Under the pieces are notes generated by a model. That model was not told the origin of the DNA and did not search any database. It was given only the letters and a program-made list of their open reading frames with translations. A program made the position numbers and the translations under genes. A stretch of 64,000 nt of DNA, taken from the NCBI RefSeq assembly GCF_001625655.1, contig NZ_AUYB01000132.1, positions 99,951-163,950 on the forward strand, given 5' to 3'. Of the stretch, positions 24,401-32,443 are shown one piece after another; the stretch's first letter is position 1, and every line of letters begins with the position of its first letter. The DNA comes from Pseudoalteromonas luteoviolacea DSM 6061. GTDB taxonomy: Bacteria; Pseudomonadota; Gammaproteobacteria; Enterobacterales; Alteromonadaceae.

Positions 24401-26440
24401 GCACGCTTTAGAAAAGACCTCGCGATTCAGGGACGTTTAGAAATAGATGACAGTTTGCACGTTAACGAATATGCAAGCTTTAGAAGCAACGTCAACGTAT
24501 ACGGTACATCGGAGCTACTTGGCGAGACACGTATAGGCGTTGCGATGCATGCGTCTGATGAAGAAGAGACTCAACTGCTTCGCAGCGCGCAATTGATTCT
24601 CGAACAAAATCATTTTGAGCACGCATTTGCCATCTACCACAAAGGTGCAAATCCGATTGTATTCCAAGATGGCCGAGTAGGTATTCGTAACGACCGACCT
24701 GAAGCTGAGCTCGACATTGTAGGTGACGTAAAGGTAGAGGGAGACATTGAATTAAATGGTGTGCTTCGCGGCACAGGACAACTTGAATGTCTAGATGGAG
24801 CAAAGATCTTAGGTGATGTGGAGCTTCGCTCTGACTTGACGGTATACGATGATGCGCTCTTTAAAGACACCGTGACAATTGAAGGCCAAACCACCATTGA
24901 GCGCAAGCTAACGCTTGAGAGTGACGCTGTTTTTGCAAAAAGCTTGAGCCTAGGTGAAGAGCTGACGATTCATGGCAATGCTTACTTTAAAGATGCAGTG
25001 CATTTAGATAAGGATGCAACAATCCGTGGCAGCTTGACAGTCGAAGGGTTAGAGCCACAGGCTAAGGTTGAACTCAAACCTGCTGTGAATATGCTAAATA
25101 CGCTGTCAGTTCAAGGCACGGCGAAATTTGGTGATATGCTCAGAGCGCCAAAAGTAGATGTTCAGCATAAGGTGAATATTGGTGAAGCTCATACTGATAT
25201 TGCGATGTTGTCTGTAAACACCACTGAAGGCGAAAATGCACTGGATATTGGTATTCGTGGCAACTCTGAACTGGTACTGGATGGCAACGCAAATCTCGGC
25301 CTTGGCTGTGCGCAGCCAACACACAAACTAGATGTGCATGGAGATGTTCGTATCTCAGAACAACTGAAGGTTGAAGGAGAGTTGATCCTTGAAAATCAGC
25401 TTCATTTAGACCAGGGTGCACAAATTGTCGGTGATTGCTCAATCCAGGGTGAGCTTTCACCGACAACCCTGAAAATGCCTTCAGGCCCTTGCATTGACGC
25501 AACCTCGGCAGATATTGAGTTAGGTGGTGAAACGCCTTCAGATCACGTTGTTGCTACACAAGCTGCGGTTAAAGCATATGTTGATGAACATGCTTGGCGA
25601 TTTGGTCGTGGCAAAAAGGTAGTTGCTATTCATAACCAAGATGAGTTTGACGCGGTGTTTAGCCGAGAGAACTTAAATAACATGACGATCTTGTTATTCC
25701 CACATAATGGTCACAGACAAGTTTGTCGAGCTTACAAGCTGAAAAACTCTGTTCAAGTTGGGTCAAACTTAAGCATTGTTGGTTTCAATGAGCGTGAAAC
25801 GCGTATTGTAAAAGCACATGTCGGCTGCAGATTTATTATTCGTGGTGATCGCGACGCGCCAGTGAAACACGTTTCAATGCATGGCTTTACTTTTGATGGA
25901 GCGATTCATGAAGTATCCAGAGAAATGAGCATGTATGAAGGAAATGGTGGTGCGTTTAACTTACGTTATGCTGACCAAATTGAGCTTAATTGTGTTATCG
26001 AAAATCACTGTGTAAGTGGCGATGGTGGAGCGATTTACGGCGAGGATGTTACCAACCTTGAAGCTAAGCACATTCGCAATTGTCGAGCAGGGAGACAAGG
26101 TGGAGCTGCATATGGTCTGCGTTATGCGGTTATTGAAGCACAGCATTGTCAGGCTGAGCGCGGTGGTGCTGTAGCGCATTGTGATGAAAGTGAAGTAATC
26201 GCGATTAACAACACAGCTCAGTTGCATGGTGGCGGAGCGTACAAGTGTCAGAACCTAGTTTGTAAAGGCTTCTGGCGCCGTAACACTGCTCAAAAAGGCG
26301 AAGGTGACCATATTTACAGTGCTGGTTGCTATCACCTAGAAGAGCAGGAGGAACACAAAGGTGATTTCTTGTGGCATGCATTGTTCTTAGATAGGCCAAT
26401 GAATGACTCTCGTTATTTCTGGCGCAACGATCACGTGTAA
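21455..26440 (+). CDS. Giant repeat fibre protein with C-terminal beta-helix, 1661 aa
   Basis: The N-terminus (residues 27-54: LIDKFDDLKTPTGDDFESLI and on) is the usual attachment segment of eCIS tail fibres. Residues about 60-1390 are beta repeats; the most recognisable unit is a Gly-rich turn followed by Lys/Ala-Leu-Asp/His-Val, as in VGVGTASPDESFHVTKN, LGLGMERPEFMLDVAED, VGIRNDRPEAELDIVGD and LGLGCAQPTHKLDVHGD. Residues about 1400-1640 form a Cys-containing right-handed beta-helix (FIIRGDRDAPVKHVSMHGFT; GGAFNLRY; GGAIYGED; GGAAYGLRY; GGGAYKCQN). Long repeat fibre plus beta-helix tip suggests a surface-binding appendage or the links that join particles into arrays. It overlaps the Afp12-like gene by four bases. 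Confidence 0.8.
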   Translation: MNKVSDQEIVAECDTTSVIAKNSRAELIDKFDDLKTPTGDDFESLIRSGFNQIDDPIAVVQNGDEQEIAVTSALSVSPDGETEQFRVDSDAVTVDTELLVSPNGGEAVALKVEADTLTMYDKVKIDSDGNDLLQVSGNVKSTGELKSQTANISERVTAGEFSVKKGTVKALEAGLDGNNQPYVTAQGKLTAQESVIAEKDIQSASLSVSGEAELGGDTTAHMLTVAEKTMLQGELFAAKPAIFESHIEVAKLGVGLDEQSTGAKLHIGKRSTDTSDLLRVDDLNQDATPFIINPEGRVGVGTASPDESFHVTKNVLVGKNKDDAHILLSGEGNGEFTGQVKVKESLDVDGDAAFGANAHVDAALSVGTQSPSAKLDVQSNQGDILNLGNSNDTLVKVTNAPLVGEQPVNILVNTQVSENLYVGEKVTAKHAQIDMTLNAGATDVDKLDVAQDTTVQGQTRTRQLQVGEQPNVPVQSEAGAVINTTLDVKDHADFTSIHGKNDIESDSLVISPNVTAKQALTVGENSISDEATLTVKGTIADEPALLVKDKDGNHLVRVKQSSAIMGSADKAISLEVKGDVKTPELEITEHAKVKKANFSEHIVIAKDSLQSDWTTDAKLSVLAHNEQSQSVDVSFFDGLNTTSLIHAKAKNIGLFQPNPQAQLHVGEAALFDKDVTSLTGVYVVDERSEHGGFSATLEQTQVGSSQKSADLSVFGNTHLNGEFSIIENEHTTVNFSASQFKLTQESNIPVFKVTNSAGDTEVIAAPGRLAINQTLPNDETNLAVTGLAQITGQLNVNHNGDDALTVDGKTMLKGHATLKDGLAVSVTNNTGDAQRVALQVSGESQLDGQLHVTKQTTLDHDLLVRGNTAISSNLEVARSTIIGEDLNVHGEHYAMGSVVINGTEGRDALTVDNNVSFRADLDVAGNLSLAPYQASARLHICEKDQHAIRIDDPAGNVQMVVSRGYLGLGMERPEFMLDVAEDARFRKDLAIQGRLEIDDSLHVNEYASFRSNVNVYGTSELLGETRIGVAMHASDEEETQLLRSAQLILEQNHFEHAFAIYHKGANPIVFQDGRVGIRNDRPEAELDIVGDVKVEGDIELNGVLRGTGQLECLDGAKILGDVELRSDLTVYDDALFKDTVTIEGQTTIERKLTLESDAVFAKSLSLGEELTIHGNAYFKDAVHLDKDATIRGSLTVEGLEPQAKVELKPAVNMLNTLSVQGTAKFGDMLRAPKVDVQHKVNIGEAHTDIAMLSVNTTEGENALDIGIRGNSELVLDGNANLGLGCAQPTHKLDVHGDVRISEQLKVEGELILENQLHLDQGAQIVGDCSIQGELSPTTLKMPSGPCIDATSADIELGGETPSDHVVATQAAVKAYVDEHAWRFGRGKKVVAIHNQDEFDAVFSRENLNNMTILLFPHNGHRQVCRAYKLKNSVQVGSNLSIVGFNERETRIVKAHVGCRFIIRGDRDAPVKHVSMHGFTFDGAIHEVSREMSMYEGNGGAFNLRYADQIELNCVIENHCVSGDGGAIYGEDVTNLEAKHIRNCRAGRQGGAAYGLRYAVIEAQHCQAERGGAVAHCDESEVIAINNTAQLHGGGAYKCQNLVCKGFWRRNTAQKGEGDHIYSAGCYHLEEQEEHKGDFLWHALFLDRPMNDSRYFWRNDHV

Positions 26441-26442
26441 CT

Positions 26443-29400
26443 ATGAAACTAGCAATCGCGCAAATTGGGGCAGATATTGATGCCCCTTCATCGCTGATAG
26501 AGTCAGGGCAGTACAGCGTTACTGCCCTTGAATCTCTATTAAAAGAGTGGCTTCATCATGCCATTAATCAACTTAAAGTCGATGTTTCTGAATCTAACGT
26601 ATTGGCTGGTACAGAGATGCTTCTAGACGATATTAGTATCGAATTGCCAGATATAGATTTGAATGCTTTGAACGCTGACCCTCAAGGATATTTTGAGAGT
26701 GTCTTCAGTCCAGTTATTCGGAGGATCTTAAAGCACACCATTGAAACGCAATTGAGAAACAAGCTCGATTCTGATGTGAATAAGGTGTTTGATTCGAATT
26801 TGAGTCCAAACGATATTGCTTTGCAAAACTTAGATGCACGAGTAATACAATATGTGAAAGAGGCATTTATAAAGTGTTTAGTGAACGACAAAGCTAAGTT
26901 TTTTAAGCTAATGACCTCTGCTGAATGGCCAGCATTACGGAATTTGTTCGTGCGGGCACTCTGCGCTGATGATAAGCGCATTGTCACTTACATCCAGGCA
27001 TTTACTGAGCAACAACACCATACACTTGTATCAAAGCTGATCAATAAGTTGTCAGTACAAAACCGCTTCTCATTTTGGTTGGACTTTGAGTCTATATTTT
27101 TAGCAAACCAGAGCAGTTTGCCTCAGCTGCAAGCACGCTTTATGGTGCTTTTAAATGCTTCCTTTATGTTTTCAGGAAATAACCAGAATGATCGTTCTTT
27201 GTTGAGTAAAGTAGTCGAGGTATTAAAGCAGCCTAAATGTGAACTTAAGTTATTGAAAACGTGGTTTGCATTGAAATCTACTAGTCAATTGGTGGACAAC
27301 GACAGACAAACTTTAGCGCGTATCGCAGACAGAGTTTTAGTAGCACCCTCCACTTTAAAGCAAATGCAGCCTATTGTTATAAGTAATGCCTCCATAAAGG
27401 ATTTGATTGAGGAACTCAGTGATATCAGGCAAGGCCAGTTGCAAGTGGATCTACCTTGGGGGGCAGAGGTAGAAAACGTTTCAATGCCTGTTTATCGTCA
27501 TTTAAAAGAAGGATTAAAATCGTCTTTTAGGACGCTTAAAAAGCTCCATAAGTTGTTGAACGATCGGAGTGAAGTTTCAGAACTTGCGATGTTTGACCGC
27601 AAACAATGGCTCCGTTTTTTTACACAAGTTCATGCGCTACAAGATCTACCTCAACCAGTATATTGTTTACTTCAGCAGCTGATGAAGCGTGTGATTTCTT
27701 CGTCAGTACACACAAACAAGCAGCTTAAAAAAATAGAGTACCTGATAAAGCTGGTGGAGCGAGAAATTCGTGCTGTTAGTGATTCTCCCGAACGCTTATT
27801 GAACTATGTATATGCAAACAGAATAAGAGCTTTGGTGTGTTCTATTGAAAATGCGCCCAGCGACATGTTAAAGAAACTACAAAGTCACTGTGCTGCCGTA
27901 CGTATAATGGGCACGCCGCTACAAAAAAATGTTAATTTAACTGCATATATTGATCTGTTAAACGAGATCAGCTACTGGTTAGTCGATAAGAAGCACAGCA
28001 TAACGAAAAACCCAAGTGACTTTGAATTTATTGACACATTTAAAACTGAGACAGTAGAGCAAAATGCGATATTGACCGAGCCGGCTTTGACTGCTTGTGT
28101 TAATGAACAAAGCGCAATGGAAAATACCAGCTCTTCATTGAGACTGCACCCTTTAGTTAGCATGCTCGAACTTCAAGGGCCAGTGTCTAAACTTGTAGCA
28201 CACCAACTGACCACGCACTTTGAACAAGCCCAAGTTGCACAATGCCGTTTGGCACTTTGTATATTTAAACAGGATTTGAGCGAAGCAGAAAAAGCCAATC
28301 TCGAGATGCAAGTGCTTGGGGCCAATGCGCAAATGCTTGCAATGTTGGTGAAGAAATATAGTGTTCTTCGAGGTGAAAAAGATCACGAAGACAACGGATT
28401 GGCCGCTAAAAAAGTAGAAGCCTTACCTCATAGTAAGTTCGAAGACGAAATCCAGTTCTCACTAAATAAGCTTGTCGATTCCATACTTATTGCAGTGGAT
28501 AAAGCCTTTGTGAGCATTGAGCAGCAAAATATTACATTGAGTATTGAGTCTGATTTAAAAGATGAGGCTTCAAGAAGCTTTTTGTCACAGTACAAAGAAG
28601 GCCCTGAAAAAAGCGAAGCGACCAGTATTGTGCGCTTAAAACAAGCTCAATTACAAGAAGTGCTCTCTAGATTACGAAACTTTATTTCCACCACCCTCAG
28701 TCAGATACGAGGTTTTGACTCGCAATTAAATCTAGAAGGTCTTCACCAATTAGTGCAAGAGTTATTAGTGTGTTGCCTACACTGGCGCACGCTCTTAGCT
28801 GAAAGTGGTAGATTACCAGTACTGAGTGAAACAATTCGAACGTTAGACGCAAGTTTGGCAAAGCTCCAAAGAATTCAAAACAAGATTAATGCACTTAATC
28901 CTTATCTTGAGAGCATAGCTCAACAGGCGTCGACATGGTGGGGAGGGCTTTTAGTTGCAAACGCGCAAGAGCTGGCTCGTTTGAACGATATGCGCCGAGA
29001 AGCAGAGAGCGAATACCGAGTAAGAGTGCAAACAGGTGTGAAGACTGGGCAATCGCCAGCTAAAGGTATTGAACTAAACGAATTACGTAACCCTAATGAA
29101 TTATTGGTGGATCTTGTGCGTATGCAATCTTCAGATTCCTTTGAGCGCGCGCAGCATGAGCTGAGTGAGTTTATCACACACCTTGAAGGAGTATTACAAG
29201 AACAAGAAGGCGTTGGTTCGTCTTCTGCCTCAGAGCAAGCAATCATTACTAAAGGTGTATCGGATAAAGAGCACAATAGCAATGCAAATGTGCTAAATGC
29301 TATATCTGAGCCCAGTATTTCCGGCGAGCGAGATGTTAAAGAGCACAGCGGAGCTACCTCTGGTGTTAAAAAAGCGGCTGAACTTCAGTTAATACAGACC

Positions 29401-30171
29401 ATCAATGCAGATCAGAATAAGCTTATGGGCGATACGGATGATCTCAAGCAAGGGTTTAACAAACAGTATTATTTGAGTGCGCAGCGGCTCTTGACTCGAA
29501 GCAAGGCATTATTGAATCGGTTGTCAATTCAAACTAAAAAGCAAAATACTCGTATGCAGTCTGCTGGGTTTAAGCAGCTTAAATCTCAAACCGCACAAGC
29601 ATTAACCAGCGCTAAAAGTGCATACCAATACAGTGCGCAAAGGCTCATTAGCGAAGATGCGGGTATTGTTTTGTTGTGGCCGTTTTTGGAAACGCTGTTT
29701 AGAAAATTTAACCTACTGTGCGAAGACAAGTCAGAAGACAAGTCAGAACAAATTGTATTTTGTGATGAGCTGTCTCAGATAAAAGCACATCAATTACTTT
29801 GTTACCTAGTTGATACCGACCCAATTGAACATGAAACGTTTACGATCAATGCGTTGCTGGGCTTACCATTAGAGCAATCTATTGAATATGAGCAATCTCT
29901 AAACGATGTTGAAATAGCAGAGCTCGAGCGCTTAGTCGAAATAGTAGTGACTCGTTGGGAGGCGTTAAAAGGCATGCCAAATAAGGTGTTCATGGAAATG
30001 TTTTTGTGCCGAAGTGGCGAAGTTAATTTAACCGCAAATGGTATCAGTATTGCCGTTGAGAATAAGCCGCAAGATATCTTGATGATGAAGTTACCTTGGG
30101 GCTTGGGGATAGCGCAACTTCCGTGGCTAGGAAATGATCTCATCAATATCGAATGGCAATACGGTGTTTAG
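26443..30171 (+). CDS. Contractile injection system tape measure protein (Afp14-like), 1242 aa
   Basis: The C-terminal domain is diagnostic: AGIVLLWPFLETLFRKFNLL, a middle AHQLLCYLV and INALLGLPLEQSIE, then VTRWEALKGMPNKVFMEMFL and a final DILMMKLPWGLGIAQLPWLG with VEW-like IEWQYGV, matching the CIS tape measure family. The first 110 residues (LESLLKEWLHHAINQLKV, IELPDIDLNAL) fit the N-terminal part of the same family. The middle is helical, with Gln/Glu/Lys-rich segments. Tape measures set tube length and lie inside the tube. At 1242 residues it exceeds the roughly 800-1000 commonly annotated for such proteins. Start is two bases after the fibre stop; no good ribosome site, so coupling is likely. 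Confidence 0.88.
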   Translation: MKLAIAQIGADIDAPSSLIESGQYSVTALESLLKEWLHHAINQLKVDVSESNVLAGTEMLLDDISIELPDIDLNALNADPQGYFESVFSPVIRRILKHTIETQLRNKLDSDVNKVFDSNLSPNDIALQNLDARVIQYVKEAFIKCLVNDKAKFFKLMTSAEWPALRNLFVRALCADDKRIVTYIQAFTEQQHHTLVSKLINKLSVQNRFSFWLDFESIFLANQSSLPQLQARFMVLLNASFMFSGNNQNDRSLLSKVVEVLKQPKCELKLLKTWFALKSTSQLVDNDRQTLARIADRVLVAPSTLKQMQPIVISNASIKDLIEELSDIRQGQLQVDLPWGAEVENVSMPVYRHLKEGLKSSFRTLKKLHKLLNDRSEVSELAMFDRKQWLRFFTQVHALQDLPQPVYCLLQQLMKRVISSSVHTNKQLKKIEYLIKLVEREIRAVSDSPERLLNYVYANRIRALVCSIENAPSDMLKKLQSHCAAVRIMGTPLQKNVNLTAYIDLLNEISYWLVDKKHSITKNPSDFEFIDTFKTETVEQNAILTEPALTACVNEQSAMENTSSSLRLHPLVSMLELQGPVSKLVAHQLTTHFEQAQVAQCRLALCIFKQDLSEAEKANLEMQVLGANAQMLAMLVKKYSVLRGEKDHEDNGLAAKKVEALPHSKFEDEIQFSLNKLVDSILIAVDKAFVSIEQQNITLSIESDLKDEASRSFLSQYKEGPEKSEATSIVRLKQAQLQEVLSRLRNFISTTLSQIRGFDSQLNLEGLHQLVQELLVCCLHWRTLLAESGRLPVLSETIRTLDASLAKLQRIQNKINALNPYLESIAQQASTWWGGLLVANAQELARLNDMRREAESEYRVRVQTGVKTGQSPAKGIELNELRNPNELLVDLVRMQSSDSFERAQHELSEFITHLEGVLQEQEGVGSSSASEQAIITKGVSDKEHNSNANVLNAISEPSISGERDVKEHSGATSGVKKAAELQLIQTINADQNKLMGDTDDLKQGFNKQYYLSAQRLLTRSKALLNRLSIQTKKQNTRMQSAGFKQLKSQTAQALTSAKSAYQYSAQRLISEDAGIVLLWPFLETLFRKFNLLCEDKSEDKSEQIVFCDELSQIKAHQLLCYLVDTDPIEHETFTINALLGLPLEQSIEYEQSLNDVEIAELERLVEIVVTRWEALKGMPNKVFMEMFLCRSGEVNLTANGISIAVENKPQDILMMKLPWGLGIAQLPWLGNDLINIEWQYGV

Positions 30172-30402
30172 TAAATAGTAAATTCATCAAGTCAACCTGA
30201 AGCATGCCTGAGGCCGATAATGACGAGTCTTGGGCATTTTTTCCCATATAAAAATTCACTAAATACGACCGCACGCGTTTTAAAAAAAACAATAATAGCG
30301 GATCAAAATAAGACTTAGTTTTATCAGCCCAACATTGGCAAGGTATCTAACGGGTTGGTAACCCTTATGTTTATCCGACCTCAATTAAAAATGGAGAAGT
30401 GT
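30172..30402. other. Intergenic gap after tape measure gene
   Basis: AT-rich segment between the tape measure gene and the next gene. No clean terminator stem was found; a T-run after GGGCA near 30233 lacks a paired arm. The downstream gene may have its own promoter or be read through. Confidence 0.35.
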
Positions 30403-30978
30403 ATGCCTGTAAACAATTATTCAAACTTACGCGCCCTGATCGAAGAACATCAGGTGCGACAACAACAATATCAAGTCGCTGAGTCTAAGGTTCAGTCCTA
30501 TTTGGATCACAACAGACATAGTCTGTTGCAACACTTAAATAGTTTATTTGAAAATAGGGTTCTGCCACATTTGGAAACGGCAAAAGCTTTACTGATAGAG
30601 CAAGGGTATACGGCATCAATTGAGATTGATAAGCAGACACTTCACGAAGGCGATTCAGCAATAGAGGTAATAACGCAGGTATCTTTATTGTTTTCAGGCA
30701 ATCAGCAGGAACCTGATATCGGTTTAAATCGATTGCTGATATTTACACGACCTAATCACTGTTTTATCTATTCTAAGTATATTACTGAGCTTGTAACAAG
30801 CCAGGTACAACCGTTGTTTTTTGCAGATGACTACTACTACAAGCATGTACCTGCATCAGAAGTACACTTTCCTCATTGGCCTTGTCCACCCAACTTTGAG
30901 GAGCACAGTGAATTCAAGTCGATGCTATCAGATTTCTTAAGCTTAGTTTTTCTGCAAATTAGAGGAAAATTAAGTTAA
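30403..30978 (+). CDS. Unknown protein in injection-system cluster, 191 aa
   Basis: ATG 30403 is chosen because GGAGAAG (30393-30399) lies three bases upstream; earlier in-frame starts lack a site. Residues 1-55 are helical and Gln-rich (LRALIEEHQVRQQQYQVAES), the middle has beta-type segments (ASIEIDKQTLHEGDSAIEVI, DIGLNRLLIFTRPNHCFIY), and the end is Tyr/Pro-rich then helical (ADDYYYKHVPASEVHFPHWP). No domain recognised. No AAA+ ATPase or Afp16-type cap is visible after the tape measure gene, so this protein sits where such a gene would be expected but does not look like one. Confidence 0.65.
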   Translation: MPVNNYSNLRALIEEHQVRQQQYQVAESKVQSYLDHNRHSLLQHLNSLFENRVLPHLETAKALLIEQGYTASIEIDKQTLHEGDSAIEVITQVSLLFSGNQQEPDIGLNRLLIFTRPNHCFIYSKYITELVTSQVQPLFFADDYYYKHVPASEVHFPHWPCPPNFEEHSEFKSMLSDFLSLVFLQIRGKLS

Positions 30979-30999
30979 TTTCCTTAAACAATGTTAGGA

Positions 31000-31030
31000 A
31001 TTTTTCACAGTTGTCACTGATGTGCGTCAG
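31000..31030 (+). promoter_or_regulatory. Repeated ATTTTTCACAGT element, copy 2
   Basis: Bases 31000-31028 match 9302-9330 at 23 of 29 positions without gaps. CTGA (31017-31020) can pair with TCAG (31027-31030), a hairpin at nearly the same place as in copy 1 but with other stem bases. It lies about 30 bases before the GTG start of the next gene. Confidence 0.5.
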
Positions 31031-31059
31031 CTCTGTAAGTTGAAACAGGAGGTGACTCT

Positions 31060-31551
31060 GTGGCGGATTATCAAAAAGCATTTGAATATGCATTTTCTCT
31101 GGAATCGACAGATCTTAGTAAGTCTCAAATTAAACTAAACGGCTTACCACTATGGAAAACACTGCAACGAAACGGTTTCTCTCAAGGTGAACTTTATGCA
31201 CTTTTCAAAGGTCTGTATGGCGCAGAACTTTGGCGACTGCTTCGTGGAGCCAAAATTTGTAACCAAAAGACGGCAGGGTTGCTGTTGTTAGTTGCTTCCA
31301 AAGGGTTTTTGCCAGATCTAATTCATGAGCTACAGCACTTTATGGGAATTGATCAGAATAGTGAGATGTGTGGAAAAACCATTAAACATCTCAACAACAT
31401 GCCTGCTAATAAAGTGCACCAGTGGTTGAGTGCGAGCTTGGCATACTATGAGCTAGTGCAACATCGGCGCGAAATTGTAGATGGAAAAACTTCTGTTCTA
31501 GGTACCTTAAAGGGTGAAATAATTCCCAATATAGGTATATTGACAGTTTAA
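31060..31551 (+). CDS. Unknown helical protein upstream of lysozyme, 163 aa
   Basis: The GTG start is supported by a full AGGAGGTGA site (31047-31055) four bases upstream. The product is mostly helical (FSLESTDLSKSQIKL, LYALFKGLYGAELWRLLRG, TAGLLLLVASKGFLPDLIHE, VHQWLSASLAYYELVQHRR). One moderately hydrophobic segment, residues 71-87, is too weak for a confident membrane span. It lies 45 bases before the lysozyme gene and behind the cluster's repeated element, so it may belong to a release or assembly module. No family recognised. Confidence 0.7.
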   Translation: MADYQKAFEYAFSLESTDLSKSQIKLNGLPLWKTLQRNGFSQGELYALFKGLYGAELWRLLRGAKICNQKTAGLLLLVASKGFLPDLIHELQHFMGIDQNSEMCGKTIKHLNNMPANKVHQWLSASLAYYELVQHRREIVDGKTSVLGTLKGEIIPNIGILTV

Positions 31552-31596
31552 ACATCTCGTCACTGTATGACATTGACGGTTAATTAGGGAAGAGAG

Positions 31597-32205
31597 ATGG
31601 CTAAAAAATTACCACATATCGGACAGTTTACATTTGAACAAGAAGGGCAAGAGGGTGGACGTTATCACAGCCGAACTTTGCATGTTCCGTCACAATACTC
31701 TGGACTTACTATTGGGCGCGGATTTGATCTAAAGCACCGCAGTGCTTTAGATATTGAGCATTCACTTACTCAGGCCGGAGTTTCTTCAAAGCCTGCACAA
31801 GTTTTATCTAAGGCTGCTGGACTATCTGGCAAAGCAGCTGAGGAGTTTATCAAAGATCATGGCCTTGAAGGATTTGAAGTAAGCCATCAAGAGCAAGTTA
31901 ACTTATTCGAACAAACCTACCAAGCGATGGCCAATGATGTTAAGCGCATTTGTGAGAAACAAGATTGCGTTGATGCTTATGGTGCTGTGGACTGGGAAAA
32001 CCTGCATCCAAAAATTAAAGATATCATCATTGATTTAAGGTACCGAGGAGACTACACACCAGCTACTCGACGCCGAATACAAAGGTATGTAGCAAAAAAT
32101 GACCTTGAATCGTTCAGTAAAGAAATGTCAGATAAAGAGCTTTGGCACAAAGTGCCGCGAGAAAGGTTTAAACAGCGTTTAGCATATTTGATAGAATCGA
32201 AGTAA
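31597..32205 (+). CDS. Pesticin/T4-type lysozyme (muramidase), 202 aa
   Basis: FTFEQEGQEGGRYHSR followed by GLTIGRGFDL gives the catalytic Glu and the conserved Gly-x-Thr-Ile-Gly-x-Gly-x-Asp turn of the pesticin C-terminal/T4-lysozyme-like muramidase fold, which cleaves peptidoglycan between MurNAc and GlcNAc. The second half is helical and Arg/Lys-rich (DIIIDLRYRGDYTPATRRRI). There is no signal peptide, as in phage endolysins that need a holin or lysis partner. At the end of the injection-system cluster it may release particles by lysing the producer, or may be a wall-piercing component. GAAGAGAG stands before the ATG, and a strong terminator follows. Confidence 0.8.
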   Translation: MAKKLPHIGQFTFEQEGQEGGRYHSRTLHVPSQYSGLTIGRGFDLKHRSALDIEHSLTQAGVSSKPAQVLSKAAGLSGKAAEEFIKDHGLEGFEVSHQEQVNLFEQTYQAMANDVKRICEKQDCVDAYGAVDWENLHPKIKDIIIDLRYRGDYTPATRRRIQRYVAKNDLESFSKEMSDKELWHKVPRERFKQRLAYLIESK

Positions 32206-32210
32206 TTTAT

Positions 32211-32243
32211 AAGTAAAGCTGCGAAAAGCAGCTTTACTTTTTT
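32211..32243 (+). terminator. Strong terminator at end of injection-system cluster
   Basis: AAGTAAAGCTGC pairs perfectly with GCAGCTTTACTT around GAAAA and is followed by a T-run. It lies six bases after the lysozyme stop and marks the likely right end of the cluster. Confidence 0.9.
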
Positions 32244-32443
32244 CAGCGACCACCTGCCACTGTACCACTCATATACCACTTATCCTGCAAGCTTCCACAA
32301 ACTCAGACAACCCAGAGCATTGTCCTTGCGATTTCCTAGGGTATATATTTAAAAATACGACGAAAAATAAGTCACTAGCGCCCACTAAGATAATCAATTA
32401 GTGCCACATACTTGGGCAAGGAGCTTGAAATGACAGGTATAAA

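Noticed and set aside
9302..32243. Intact prophage
   Set aside because: No capsid, portal, terminase, integrase or replication gene; single-strand tail-like operon with eCIS-specific LysM, VgrG and tape-measure proteins instead.
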